NCBI RefSeq assembly: GCF_001662075.1
Contig: NZ_LYPL01000015.1
Span: 62,001-126,000 of the forward strand
Origin: Rhizobium bangladeshense
Lineage (GTDB): Bacteria > Pseudomonadota > Alphaproteobacteria > Rhizobiales > Rhizobiaceae
DNA length: 64,000 bases
Direction of reading: 5' to 3'
The notes under the pieces were generated by a model. That model worked only from the letters and a program-made list of their open reading frames with translations. It did no database searches and was not told the origin of the DNA. Positions 25,143 to 36,060 of this stretch are shown here, piece after piece. The number at the start of each line of letters is the position of its first letter. Positions within the stretch are counted from its first letter, which is position 1. A program made the translations under genes and the position numbers.

Positions 25143-26093
25143 CTAGCCGGCCGCCTTTGCGTCCTGCCGGCCCGGGTCGGATCGAATGTCGCCGTCGGCC
25201 TCCCAGCCTTCCAGCAATCGATGAAGCTGCTCGCGGTCATGTTGGTCGAGCCGCGGCAGCCCCGGCACGCGCACCGGCCCGACGTCGAGGCCGGCATAGG
25301 TGACGGCCTCCTTCACAACGGTGACATTCGCGCCGTTGCGGAATTTGGTCCGCATCCGCTCGAAGGGTTCGAGCTTGTTGACGATCGCTCTTGCACGGCC
25401 GAAATCGCCATTTTCAAGCGCATCGTGGACCGCGAGCGAGAGCTTCGGTGCGATGTTGACGAGGCCGGAAGTGAAGCCGCGCGCGCCAGCGGCCGTGAAG
25501 GTCGGCGCCCAGCTCTCCGCCAGCCCGCATACGAAGAGCGCACCGTTCGGATCGGCCGCCGGGATCGCGCGCGACAGCAGCATCAGGTCGGTTGTGGCAA
25601 ATTTGATGCCGGCAATGTTGCCGTGGTTTGCGAGGCGGACGATATCGGCGACCGCAAAGCCGTCGGCCCTGACATAGGCGATGAGCGGCAGGGCGCAGGC
25701 ATCGGCGAGATTGCAGAAATAATCGATCTGAGCCGAAGGTGCGGCGAAGGGATCGACGGGCTGGTGCGACATGACTGCGGAGGCCCCAATCGCCGCCGCA
25801 TCCCTCGCCATGCCGATCGCCTCGCGTAGCGACCGGCCGATCGCCGCCGTCACCGGCGCCCTGCCGTCGACCCCCGATACCGCCGCCTCGTGGACGATCC
25901 GGATTTCCTGCGGCGTCAGCGCATAGAATTCCCCGGTATTGCCGGCGGCGACGATGTTGTGAATGCCGGCCGCCGCCACCCGCCCATAGACCTGCGCGGT
26001 GATACGCGGTTCGACTTCGCCTTTTCCGTCATAGGCCGTGACGGGAACGCCCGACACGCCTGTCAGCGCCTTGCGCATGATTGCGATGCTCAT
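25143..26093 (-). CDS. DHDPS/NAL-family protein, probably 5-dehydro-4-deoxyglucarate dehydratase-like
   Basis: 316 residues from ATG 26093 (GGGGAGAAG directly upstream). The TIM-barrel family pattern is present: GNTGEFYALTPQE at the substrate carboxylate loop, a tyrosine in PLIAYVRADG, and the Schiff-base lysine in AGIKFATT. Family members dehydrate/decarboxylate keto-deoxy-aldarates or cleave keto acids. Next to a uronate dehydrogenase and an SMP-30 lactonase, the KdgD-type reaction (giving alpha-ketoglutarate semialdehyde) fits best, but an aldolase role cannot be excluded. It lies 22 bases after the lactonase gene. Confidence 0.8.
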   Translation of the reverse strand: MSIAIMRKALTGVSGVPVTAYDGKGEVEPRITAQVYGRVAAAGIHNIVAAGNTGEFYALTPQEIRIVHEAAVSGVDGRAPVTAAIGRSLREAIGMARDAAAIGASAVMSHQPVDPFAAPSAQIDYFCNLADACALPLIAYVRADGFAVADIVRLANHGNIAGIKFATTDLMLLSRAIPAADPNGALFVCGLAESWAPTFTAAGARGFTSGLVNIAPKLSLAVHDALENGDFGRARAIVNKLEPFERMRTKFRNGANVTVVKEAVTYAGLDVGPVRVPGLPRLDQHDREQLHRLLEGWEADGDIRSDPGRQDAKAAG

Positions 26094-26115
26094 TCTTCTC
26101 CCCGTTCGCTTTCCA

Positions 26116-27003
26116 TCAAAATGAGTGATTGCCGAAGCGGAACGGCGCCAAGCCCTCCGCATCCACGTCGAAGGCGATGACCGTGCCGGCCTCGAAACGT
26201 CCGGTCCGGTCCGTCGACAGGCTGGTGACGAAGAGCGTCCTGAAATCGGGCCCTCCGAAACATGGCATGGTAGGCGCCGCCGCCGGCAGATGATAGATTT
26301 CGACGATCTCACCTTCGTTCGATATCCGGTTGAGACGGCCGGCAGAGACGCCGGCGCTCCAGTAAAACCCGTCGCGATCTATGGCCGCGCCGTCGGGCCG
26401 CCCCTCTTCCTCGGTGAAGCTGCGAAGCCGGCGGGCTTCGCCGAGCTCGCCCGTCGCCGGATTGAAGTCGAAGGACTGCAGGAAGCATTGCCGGCTGTCG
26501 GAGTGGTACATCCGCCGGCCGTCCGGCGACCAGGCGAGGCCGTTGGAACTCGTTAGACCTGTTGCGACAGCGCGCGCGCTGCCGTCGGCTCCGACGCGAA
26601 AAAGTGCGGCGTCATTCACCTGCGGCTTGGCTTCGCTAATCGAGCCGACCCAGAAGTGTCCATCCGGGCCGACCTTGCCGTCGTTGAGGCGGCCGTTGAC
26701 GTGGCGCCCGGTCGGATCGCAAAGAAACTCGATATCGCCGGAGACGGGATCGAAAATATGGACGCCAGTCTGAAGACCGACGACGATCCTGTTGTCACGG
26801 CAAAGCCCGAGGCAGCCGACCGCGGCCGGCATTGCGAAGCGGTCGACCGTGCCTTCGGGGGAAAGCCGAAGCACTGCCGGCGCCAGGATGTCGACAAGCC
26901 AGAGAGCACCGGTCTCTTCGTCCCATACGGGCGATTCGCCGACCGTCAGCGGCTGCTGCAGCACTGAACGGATCTTCGGTTCAATGATGCGCGGCGTCGT
27001 CAC
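26116..27003 (-). CDS. SMP-30/gluconolactonase family lactonase
   Basis: 295 residues beginning with GTG 27003, which overlaps the stop of the upstream dehydrogenase as GTGA. The six-bladed propeller metal ligands are recognisable: Glu in VGESPVWDEE, Asn in GRLNDGKVGPDGHFWVG, Asn in TSSNGLAWSPDGR and Asp in DGAAIDRDGFYW. The enzyme hydrolyses sugar-acid lactones. Uronate dehydrogenase produces a 1,5-aldarolactone, so this is a good candidate for an UxuL-type galactaro/glucarolactonase. A longer upstream reading frame exists but lies in the neighbour and is not used. Confidence 0.87.
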   Translation of the reverse strand: MTTPRIIEPKIRSVLQQPLTVGESPVWDEETGALWLVDILAPAVLRLSPEGTVDRFAMPAAVGCLGLCRDNRIVVGLQTGVHIFDPVSGDIEFLCDPTGRHVNGRLNDGKVGPDGHFWVGSISEAKPQVNDAALFRVGADGSARAVATGLTSSNGLAWSPDGRRMYHSDSRQCFLQSFDFNPATGELGEARRLRSFTEEEGRPDGAAIDRDGFYWSAGVSAGRLNRISNEGEIVEIYHLPAAAPTMPCFGGPDFRTLFVTSLSTDRTGRFEAGTVIAFDVDAEGLAPFRFGNHSF

Positions 27004-27830
27004 GAGACCGTCTCCGGGTTTTTGGCGAGACCCTCGCCATCGCGCATGCGAATGGTGCCGTCGTGATTGAATTCGCAGAAACCGCCGCCCTGGAATGCGC
27101 GGGCGACCGCGCCCTCCGCGCCATCCTCGATGTGGGCGTGATCGCGCGGCCGGTCCTGCGGCTGGTAGCCGAGTCTCGCCGCCAGACCGTTCTCCCACCA
27201 TTTCTCCTCCGTATCGGAAACCCCGTAGACGACCGTTGCGGCAATCGAAGGATGGCTGAACCCGATCCGCACGAGTTGCGCCAGATCCCGGGCGCTGATC
27301 CAGATCGCAATCGATCGCTCGCTGTTCGGATAGGTGCCGGCATTGCCGATGCGGATGGATAGAGAACGGATGCCCGAAGTGTCGTAGTAGAGCCCCGCCA
27401 CCAGCTCGCCCCAGCATTTGGAAAGCCCGTAGGGGCTGTCCGGCCGCATGGGATCGAGCGGCGAGATGATCTGGCCGCGCGGATAAAAACCGGTCGCATG
27501 GTTGCTGGAGGCGTAGACCACCCGCTCGACCTTATTGATCCGGGCGGCCTCGTAAAGATTGTAGGTGCCGAGGACATTCGCCTGCAAGATCGCGTTCATG
27601 TCGACGCCGCCTGCAAGGCCGGCGAGATGAACGACGCCGTCGATGCCAGCCAGAGCCGCCGTCGCCTCTTCGAGCTTTGACAGATCGGCGCCGACAAAGC
27701 TTTCGTTCTCAGCCAGATCCGCAGGTTCATGAACGTCGATCAAGCGAAGATGCTCGACATGCTGCCGAAGGAGCGGGCGCAGCAGCGTCCCGACGCGTCC
27801 GGCAGCACCCGTCACAGCAACCCGTCTCAT
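27000..27830 (-). CDS. udh: Uronate dehydrogenase (NAD-dependent epimerase/dehydratase family)
   Basis: 276 residues from ATG 27830, preceded by GGGAGGAGG. It has the Rossmann motif VTGAAGRVG, a serine region YASSNHATGFYP and the catalytic pair in SPYGLSKCWGE (Tyr-x3-Lys). These, together with GTYNLYEAARI and WWENGLAARLGYQPQD, match uronate dehydrogenase of Agrobacterium as I remember it. It oxidises galacturonate or glucuronate to the aldarolactone with NAD+. The lactonase overlaps its end by 4 bases. Closest alternatives are other short NAD-dependent sugar dehydrogenases of the same fold. Confidence 0.82.
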   Translation of the reverse strand: MRRVAVTGAAGRVGTLLRPLLRQHVEHLRLIDVHEPADLAENESFVGADLSKLEEATAALAGIDGVVHLAGLAGGVDMNAILQANVLGTYNLYEAARINKVERVVYASSNHATGFYPRGQIISPLDPMRPDSPYGLSKCWGELVAGLYYDTSGIRSLSIRIGNAGTYPNSERSIAIWISARDLAQLVRIGFSHPSIAATVVYGVSDTEEKWWENGLAARLGYQPQDRPRDHAHIEDGAEGAVARAFQGGGFCEFNHDGTIRMRDGEGLAKNPETVS

Positions 27831-27851
27831 AGTTCCTCCTCCCATCATCGC

Positions 27852-28565
27852 TCAAACCCCCTGGAACATGCGGGCGCGCGCATTCAATATGTGTCGCTTC
27901 ATCGCATCATGCGCCTCGGTTTCCCGCCGCGCGAAGATCGCCTCCACGATCACCGCATGCTCATCCTGGACGCTGCGGATCTGCGCCGGCGTCCTTTTCA
28001 GGCTCAGGCTTCGTGTCACCGAATGGCCGATGGCGAAATGCGGCTTGAACCATTCGCGCACGGTGATGTGAAACTGATTGCCCGTCGCCATCGCAATCGC
28101 ATCGTGCAAGGCCTGGTCTTCGTCGGCGCCCAGTTCGCCGTTCCTCAGACATTGTTCGATTGCAAGAAGCGCCTCCGTAATTCGCTCCTTGTCGGCGGGC
28201 TGCCAGTTTCGCGCCGCAAGCTCCGCAGCTTCGGCCTCAAGACCGGCGCGGAATTCGAAGAACCGCTGGACATCGGCAAGCGAGCCGACCGGGACCATTT
28301 TCAGCACCGACGAATCCGGCCGCTGCCGGACATAGGAGCCTGAACCTTTGCGCGAGACGACGAGGCCATCGGCCCTCAGGCGTTCGAGCGCTTCGCGCAC
28401 GACGGGTCTCGACGCGCCGAAATCGGCGGCAAGCTTGGTCTCCGACGGCAGCCGTTCGTTGACGGGAAAGTTGCCGTCCGCGATCATCCCTACGATCTTC
28501 TCGTAGATAATGTCGCTGAAGCGCGTTGCGCCCCTGTTCGAAACGGCATCGATTGCAAACGTCAT
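27852..28565 (-). CDS. GntR-family (FadR-type) transcriptional regulator
   Basis: 237 residues from ATG 28565. A winged helix at residues 15-75 (LPSETKLAADFGASRPVVREALERL and SRKGSGSYV) is followed by an FCD effector domain, with metal-binding-like residues in LHDAIAMATGN, HSVTRS and DEHAVIVEAI. It heads the leftward uronate operon and lies next to the divergent promoter region, so it probably represses both directions and is released by a uronate or aldarate. Confidence 0.9.
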   Translation of the reverse strand: MTFAIDAVSNRGATRFSDIIYEKIVGMIADGNFPVNERLPSETKLAADFGASRPVVREALERLRADGLVVSRKGSGSYVRQRPDSSVLKMVPVGSLADVQRFFEFRAGLEAEAAELAARNWQPADKERITEALLAIEQCLRNGELGADEDQALHDAIAMATGNQFHITVREWFKPHFAIGHSVTRSLSLKRTPAQIRSVQDEHAVIVEAIFARRETEAHDAMKRHILNARARMFQGV

Positions 28566-28934
28566 TATCGCTCTTTTCTCCCCCGCCATGTGGCAGATTC
28601 GCCCCATCGGCTCTTCTCCCGGCGAGCAGAAGCCGGATATGCCTTCTAGACCATGCGCCGGGATGGCGCCGTGCTGTCACTGGCCGCGACGCGGGTATAC
28701 AGCTTGTGACAGGTTTCTCTTCTTTCCCTATCCATGACAGCGACGCCAAGGGTTTGGTGTCCCCGTTTAATACTGCATCGCTATCGAATCTGTAATTATC
28801 TGTCAACACTTGTAATCATTTGAGAACGTGTCTATGGTTTGCTTCCAGCGCCGAGGAGGGCGCAAAACGGCAGGCCAGGAAGCCCGCCGCACCAGCCGGG
28901 ACAAGCTTGTTTCGGCATAAAAGGGGAGGAAACG
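28566..28934. promoter_or_regulatory. Divergent promoter region of the uronate locus with direct repeats
   Basis: These 369 bases separate the GntR gene from the rightward importer. TGTAATTAT at 28791 and TGTAATCAT at 28811 are near-identical direct repeats spaced exactly 20 bases (two helical turns) in an AT-rich stretch. Between them lies TGTCAACACT. They are candidates for the GntR binding sites or overlap the rightward promoter. No gene is supported here. Confidence 0.4.
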
Positions 28935-30872
28935 ATGCCCAGTGAAATTCTGTCTCGCGGTGTCACCCGCCGCGCCGTTCTCGGCGGCATGGCTGGTGCC
29001 GCGGCACTATCCATCGCCGGTCGCGCCTTCGCCGCCGGCGGCGAAGCGCCTGCGCTGGCGCAGCTCGTCAAGGACGGCAAACTGCCGCCGCTTGCCGAGC
29101 GTCTGCCGAAGAAGCCGATGGTCGTGACGCCGTTCGAGAAGGTCGGCACCTATGGCGGCACGTTGCGCCGCGGCTTGCGCGGTTCATCCGACCATAACGG
29201 CATTCTGCGCATGGTCGGCAACCAGAGCCTCGTGCGCTGGAACCTGGAATTCACCGCCGTGGAGCCGAACCTCGCCGAGCGCTGGGAGGTCAGCGATGAC
29301 GCTACCCAATTCACCTTCCACCTGATCGAAGGCGTGCGCTGGTCGGACGGCCACCCCTTCACGGCGGACGACATCGTTTTCGCGATCGAGGACTGCGTCA
29401 AGAATACCGAGCTTTACAGCGCCACGCCGGCGCAGCTTGCCGTTGCCGGCAAGCCGGTCACCGTCGAAAAGATCGACGATTATACAGTGAAGTTCACCTT
29501 CGCGGCGGCAAACGCGCTTTATCTCGAAAATCTCGCCACGCCGCTCGGCCAGCATCCGACGCTCTTCCCCAAGCATTACTGCAGCCAATTCCTGCCGAAA
29601 TACAATCCCAGCATCGAGGCCGATGCCAAGAAGGCGGGCGTCACCAGCTGGACGGAGCTCTTCCGCAGCCGCTGCGGCGACATCGAAATCCCGACGCGCT
29701 GGGGCAATGTCGACAAGCCGACGCTCGATCCCTGGGTCGTCAGGGAGCCCTATGTCGGCGGCGCAACGCGGGTCGTCATGAGCCGTAATCCCTATTTCTG
29801 GCAGGTCGATACATCGGGCAATCAGCTTCCCTACATTGATGAAGTCAACTTCGGCATTTCACAGGACGTCGAGTCGCTGATGCTGAACGTGATCTCCGGA
29901 AAAATCGACATTCAGGAGCGTCACATCAGCGTGCTCGCCAACAAACCGACGCTGTCCCAGAACATGCAGAAGGGTGACTATCGTCTGCTGACGCTCGTGC
30001 CTTCCGCCTCGCAACAGTGCCAGATCTATTTCAACATCACTCACAAAGATCCTGCCATGCGCAAGATGTTTGCCGACAAGTCGTTCCGGCAGGCGCTCTC
30101 GATCGGCATCAATCGTCAGGAACTGATCGACATCGTCTATTTCGGCCAGAGCGAGCCCTACCAGGCCGGCCCGCGTCCGACCCATCCCTGGTATCACGAG
30201 AAATATGCACGTCAGTTCACCGAATATGACGCTGACAAGGCGGGCGCGATGCTCGACCAGGCCGGTTACAAGAAGGGGCCCGACGGCTTTCGCGTTCGGC
30301 CCGACGGCCAGAAAGTCTTCTTCTCGATCGACGTTATTCCGACGCTCTATCCCGACTTGGTCGACGCGCTCGAACTGGTCAAAACACATTGGTCGCAGAT
30401 CGGTATCGACATGAAGGTCAACACGATCGAGCGGGCGCTCTATTATACCCGCGGCGACGACAATGCGCATGATGCGGCGGTGTGGCCGGGTCCTGGCGGT
30501 CTCGATCCGATGCTCGATCCGCGCGATTTCTTCGCCTTCCATCCGCAAGGGTCGCGTTACGCCATTCCGTGGACGCTCTGGTACACCTCGAACGGCGCCC
30601 GCGGCGAAGAGCCGCCGGAAAGCCAGAAGAAGCGCATGAAGCTGTTCGACGAAGCGCGTTCGACGGCCGATCTCGACAAGCGCGGCGCGATCATGAAGCA
30701 GATCTTCGACATTGCCGCGGAGGAATTTGAGACCGTTGGACTTTGTCTCGCCGTCGGCGGATTCGGCATCATCCGCAATAATCTGCGCAATGTGCCCGAG
30801 AAGGAGCCGGATAGCTGGTCCTGGCCCAATCCGGGACCTGCGATGCCGCAGCAGTTCACCTTCACGAGCTGA
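28935..30872 (+). CDS. ABC transporter substrate-binding protein with twin-arginine-like signal
   Basis: 645 residues from ATG 28935 (GGGGAGGAAACG just upstream). The N-terminus SRGVTRRAVLGGMAGAAALS has the twin-arginine pattern, then RAFAAGG for cleavage. The mature protein is a large SBP_bac_5-type binding protein with WSDGHPFTADDIVFAIED and FRQALSIGINRQELIDIV. Its size is above the usual 500-550 residues and matches the branch that works with DppBC-type permeases for sugars or sugar acids. It heads the rightward operon, with hairpins after its stop that would favour its own expression over the permeases. Confidence 0.88.
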   Translation: MPSEILSRGVTRRAVLGGMAGAAALSIAGRAFAAGGEAPALAQLVKDGKLPPLAERLPKKPMVVTPFEKVGTYGGTLRRGLRGSSDHNGILRMVGNQSLVRWNLEFTAVEPNLAERWEVSDDATQFTFHLIEGVRWSDGHPFTADDIVFAIEDCVKNTELYSATPAQLAVAGKPVTVEKIDDYTVKFTFAAANALYLENLATPLGQHPTLFPKHYCSQFLPKYNPSIEADAKKAGVTSWTELFRSRCGDIEIPTRWGNVDKPTLDPWVVREPYVGGATRVVMSRNPYFWQVDTSGNQLPYIDEVNFGISQDVESLMLNVISGKIDIQERHISVLANKPTLSQNMQKGDYRLLTLVPSASQQCQIYFNITHKDPAMRKMFADKSFRQALSIGINRQELIDIVYFGQSEPYQAGPRPTHPWYHEKYARQFTEYDADKAGAMLDQAGYKKGPDGFRVRPDGQKVFFSIDVIPTLYPDLVDALELVKTHWSQIGIDMKVNTIERALYYTRGDDNAHDAAVWPGPGGLDPMLDPRDFFAFHPQGSRYAIPWTLWYTSNGARGEEPPESQKKRMKLFDEARSTADLDKRGAIMKQIFDIAAEEFETVGLCLAVGGFGIIRNNLRNVPEKEPDSWSWPNPGPAMPQQFTFTS

Positions 30873-30882
30873 TCTCGATCGA

Positions 30883-30957
30883 GCGCCGTACTGACGGTAC
30901 GGCGCTTTCTTCGGTTCGCCTTCCGAGATGCCTTGCCGGCGATGAGAGCCGGCAAGG
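30883..30957 (+). promoter_or_regulatory. Tandem RNA stem-loops after the binding-protein gene
   Basis: GCGCCGTAC-TGACG-GTACGGCGC (30883-30905) is a perfect 9-bp stem followed by TTTCTTC, a terminator-like shape. CCTTGCCGGC-GATGAGA-GCCGGCAAGG (30931-30957) is a perfect 10-bp stem. They lie between the abundant binding protein and the permease gene, where partial termination or 3'-end protection usually sets the stoichiometry of importer subunits. Confidence 0.6.
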
Positions 30958-30990
30958 TCCGGAGGGCGGTGTTCAATGCAAGAGGCGCCC

Positions 30991-31977
30991 ATGCTGGTCT
31001 TTATCGCCAAACGCTTGCTGTGGATGATTCCATCGCTCTTTGCCGTCAGCTTCCTCGCTTTCGTGCTGATCCAGCTGCCGCCGGGCGACTATGTCACCAC
31101 CTATATTGCCACACTGGCGGCCTCCAATGAAATCGTCGATCAGAACACTGCGGCCCAGTTGCGCGAGCGCTTCGGACTCGATGACCCGATGCTCATCCAA
31201 TATTTCAAGTGGATGTGGGGCATCCTCTCGCGCGGCGACTTCGGCATTTCCTTCGAGTGGCAGCAGCCGGTCTCCGACCTGATCTGGGAGCGCATGGCGC
31301 TGACCCTGGTTCTCGCGCTTTCGACTTTGATTGCCACGTGGGCGATCGCCCTGCCTATCGGCGTCTTTTCCGCCGTGCGCAAATATTCGATCGGCGACTA
31401 TTTCTTCACCGCCTTCACGTTTTTCGGCCTAGCCATCCCCTCCTTCCTGCTGGCGCTGGTGCTGATGTATGTCGCGGCGGTCGAATTCGGCCAGGATGTC
31501 GGCGGGCTGTTCTCGCCGCAATACGAGAATGCGCCCTGGAGCTTCGCCAAGATGGTCGATCTCTTCTCGCATCTCTGGCTTCCTGTCATCATTCTGGCCG
31601 TCTCTTCGACGGCAAGCCTCATCCGCGTGATGCGCGCCAACATGCTCGACGAACTGCCGAAGCCCTACGTGACGACGGCACGGGCAAAGGGGCTCTCGGA
31701 ATTCCGGCTGCTGATGAAATATCCGTTGATGATCGCGCTCAACCCGTTCATCTCGACGATTGCCTGGCTGCTGCCCAATCTCATCTCTGGCTCGGTCGTC
31801 GTCGCCATCGTCCTCAATCTGCCGACGGCAGCCCCCTTGTTGCTGCAGGCGCTGATGGCGCAGGACATGTATCTCGCCGGCGCCTTCGTTCTGCTGATCT
31901 GCGCGCTGACGCTCATAGGCTCTCTGATCAGCGACATCCTGCTGGCGCTGGTCGATCCTCGCATCCGGTTGGAATAG
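30991..31977 (+). CDS. ABC transporter permease (DppB-like)
   Basis: 328 residues from ATG 30991; ATG 30976 is five codons upstream in frame. MLVFIAKRLLWMIPSLFAVS is the typical first segment, followed by FVLIQLPPGDYV, a periplasmic loop with LRERFGLDDPMLIQYFKW, and the EAA-loop YVTTARAKGLSEFRL. About six membrane segments. It pairs with the permease at 31987. Confidence 0.9.
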   Translation: MLVFIAKRLLWMIPSLFAVSFLAFVLIQLPPGDYVTTYIATLAASNEIVDQNTAAQLRERFGLDDPMLIQYFKWMWGILSRGDFGISFEWQQPVSDLIWERMALTLVLALSTLIATWAIALPIGVFSAVRKYSIGDYFFTAFTFFGLAIPSFLLALVLMYVAAVEFGQDVGGLFSPQYENAPWSFAKMVDLFSHLWLPVIILAVSSTASLIRVMRANMLDELPKPYVTTARAKGLSEFRLLMKYPLMIALNPFISTIAWLLPNLISGSVVVAIVLNLPTAAPLLLQALMAQDMYLAGAFVLLICALTLIGSLISDILLALVDPRIRLE

Positions 31978-31986
31978 GAGCCTGAC

Positions 31987-33108
31987 ATGGCCGACATCGC
32001 CGTTACAAACATTCAGCCGGATCGCGCCGCGGTCGCATCACAGTGGCAGCTGATCTGGTGGGCCTTTCGCCGCCACAAGCTGGCCATGGTGGCGCTCGTC
32101 GTCACCGTACTGATGTATATCGTCGCCCTCGTTCCCGGCTTCTTCGCCATCAACGATCCGAACCTGCAAAACGCGCGGGCGACCTTTCATCCGCCGCAGA
32201 AATTGCATCTGATCGATACTGAGAACGGGTTCTCGTTCGGTCCGCATTATTATCCGATGAAGCTGACCCGCGATCCGGAAACACTCGCCGCCATCTACAA
32301 GGAAGATTCGTCGAAGCGTGTCGATGTTCAGTTCTTCGGGCGCGGCTACGAGTATTCCGTGTTTGGCCTGTTCAACACCAACATTCATCTGATCGCGTCG
32401 CCCGACAAGACGACGCCGCTGCTGCTCTTCGGCGCCGACCGGCTTGGGCGTGATGTCTTCAGCCGAACGGTACAGGGTTCGCAGGTTTCGCTGTCGATCG
32501 GCCTCGTCGGCGTCTTCCTGTCGTTGATGCTCGGCATCGTGATTGGCGGCATCTCCGGATATTATGGTGGTCGCATCGACTTCTTCATGCAGCGCGTGAT
32601 CGATTTCGTGCTGTCGCTGCCGACGATCCCGATCTGGCTTGCCATGGCTGCGGCGCTGCCGCAGGATTGGCCCGCGACGCTGCAATACATGATGATCACG
32701 ATCATCCTGTCGCTGACCGGCTGGGCCCAGCTTGCTCGCGTCGTTCGCGGCCGCTTTCTGTCCTTGCGCACCGAGGAATTCGTCGCCGCCGCCAGACTGG
32801 ATGGCGTTCGCGAAAGTCGCATCATCTTTCGCCATATGCTGCCGAGCTTTGCCAGCCACATCATCGCGTCGATCACGCTCGCAGTGCCGGCGATGATCCT
32901 GGCCGAAACCTCTCTCTCCTTCCTGGGGCTAGGGCTGCAGCCGCCGACCATCTCCTGGGGCGTGCTGCTGCGAGAGGCCCAGAACATCCGCTCGATCGCC
33001 ACGGCGCCCTGGCTCTTCCTGCCGGGCTGTGCCGTCGTGGTTGCCGTCATGGCGCTCAATCTCCTCGGCGACGGCCTGCGCGATGCGGCTGACCCCTATA
33101 ACAAATGA
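31987..33108 (+). CDS. ABC transporter permease (DppC-like) with large periplasmic insert
   Basis: 373 residues, ATG 31987, 9 bases after the partner gene. After the first membrane segment (LAMVALVVTVLMYIVALVPG) there is an insert of about 110 residues before LFGADRLGRDVFSRTVQGSQ. This is longer than in ordinary DppC (about 300 residues) and longer than its counterpart at 21375. The EAA loop reads EEFVAAARLDGVRESRI. The insert may contact the large binding protein. Confidence 0.88.
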   Translation: MADIAVTNIQPDRAAVASQWQLIWWAFRRHKLAMVALVVTVLMYIVALVPGFFAINDPNLQNARATFHPPQKLHLIDTENGFSFGPHYYPMKLTRDPETLAAIYKEDSSKRVDVQFFGRGYEYSVFGLFNTNIHLIASPDKTTPLLLFGADRLGRDVFSRTVQGSQVSLSIGLVGVFLSLMLGIVIGGISGYYGGRIDFFMQRVIDFVLSLPTIPIWLAMAAALPQDWPATLQYMMITIILSLTGWAQLARVVRGRFLSLRTEEFVAAARLDGVRESRIIFRHMLPSFASHIIASITLAVPAMILAETSLSFLGLGLQPPTISWGVLLREAQNIRSIATAPWLFLPGCAVVVAVMALNLLGDGLRDAADPYNK

Positions 33109-33115
33109 GGCCGGC

Positions 33116-34833
<1,718 letters not shown>

Positions 34834-34837
<4 letters not shown>

Positions 34838-36051
34838 AGATCATCGGCATCAAAACGTTTCTCATGCATGCCGGTCAGCCCGACCCGTCCAAATGGGCCT
34901 CGGATGAGCGCTCGGGAGACGGTGCATCCGCGCAGCTGCGAGGCACGAGGAACTGGCTGTTTTTGAAGATCGAAACCGATGAGGGTATCACCGGCATCGG
35001 TGAATGCTCCGGCTGGCCGCGCGTGATCGAGACCGCGGTCCATGATCTGGCGCCGCTGCTCATCGGCGAAGATCCGGCCCATATCGAACGCCTGTGGCAG
35101 AAGTTGCATATTGCAATGATGGGGCACGGCATGCTCGGCACGGTCGGAGGCGGCGCGATGACCGGCATTGACATGGCGCTCTGGGACATCAAGGGCAAGG
35201 CCCTCGGCGTGCCGGTCTGGATGCTGCTCGGCGGCAAGGTGCGCGACAAGATCCCGATCTATTCACATGCCAATACGCCCGAACGTGCGCTTGCGGTCAA
35301 ACAGCGTGGTATAAAGGCGGTCAAGTGCGGCGGCGTGGCCGATCCCGTACGCAAGGTCGCAGCGCTGCGCGAGGCGGTCGGCGACGACATGGACATCGCC
35401 ATCGACCTGCATGGGCCGCCATGGCTGACCCCTGCGGATGCGTGCCGGCTGGTGCGGGCGCTCGAACCCTATGAACTGATGTGGGTGGAAGATCCGATCG
35501 CGCCCGACAATCTCGACGGCTACCGGCGCATTCGCGATGCTGCACATGTGCCGCTTGCCGCCGGCGAACGCTCGGCGACGATCTTTGGCGAGCGCGAACT
35601 CATCGAAAGAGAGCTGGTCGACGTGATTCAGCCTGATACCGGCCGGGCCGGCGGGATCACGCAGATGAAGAAGATCGCGGCCATGGCCGAGGCCCATCAC
35701 ATCCAGATGGCACCGCATTCGGGCTCGCTCGGGCCGGTGGCGGAATATGCGGCGCTGCATCTGCTCGCCGCCATTCCGAACGCGCTCATCCTCGAGCGGC
35801 TCGACGACGACTGGGACGGCCGTCGCCAGACGATCGTGCCGCATCCCGAGCAGGTGGACGGGCTGATCGCCGTTCCCGACGCCCCGGGGCTCGGCTGCGA
35901 TATCGACGAGGAATTCGTCGCCCGCTTTCCGAGCGGCGGCAATGTCTCGGTTCCCGTGCCGGAGGCCGCAGGCTCCTACAATCCAGGAACCTACAACGAG
36001 CACCTCTACGTGCAGACGCGCGTGGCGCGCCGCAGTTATTTCAAACACTAG
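34834..36051 (+). CDS. Enolase-superfamily sugar-acid dehydratase (mandelate racemase/MLE family)
   Basis: 405 residues, ATG 34834. The capping domain begins MKIIGIKTFLMHAG and the barrel holds metal ligands in AIDLHGPPW (Asp), WVEDPIAPDN (Glu) and AAGERSATI (Glu). A base His sits in MAPHSGSLGPV. This pattern is that of galactonate/mannonate-type acid sugar dehydratases. In this locus an aldarate or aldonate dehydratase is expected. Which acid sugar is used cannot be told from sequence. Confidence 0.85.
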
Positions 36052-36060
36052 AAGGACAGA

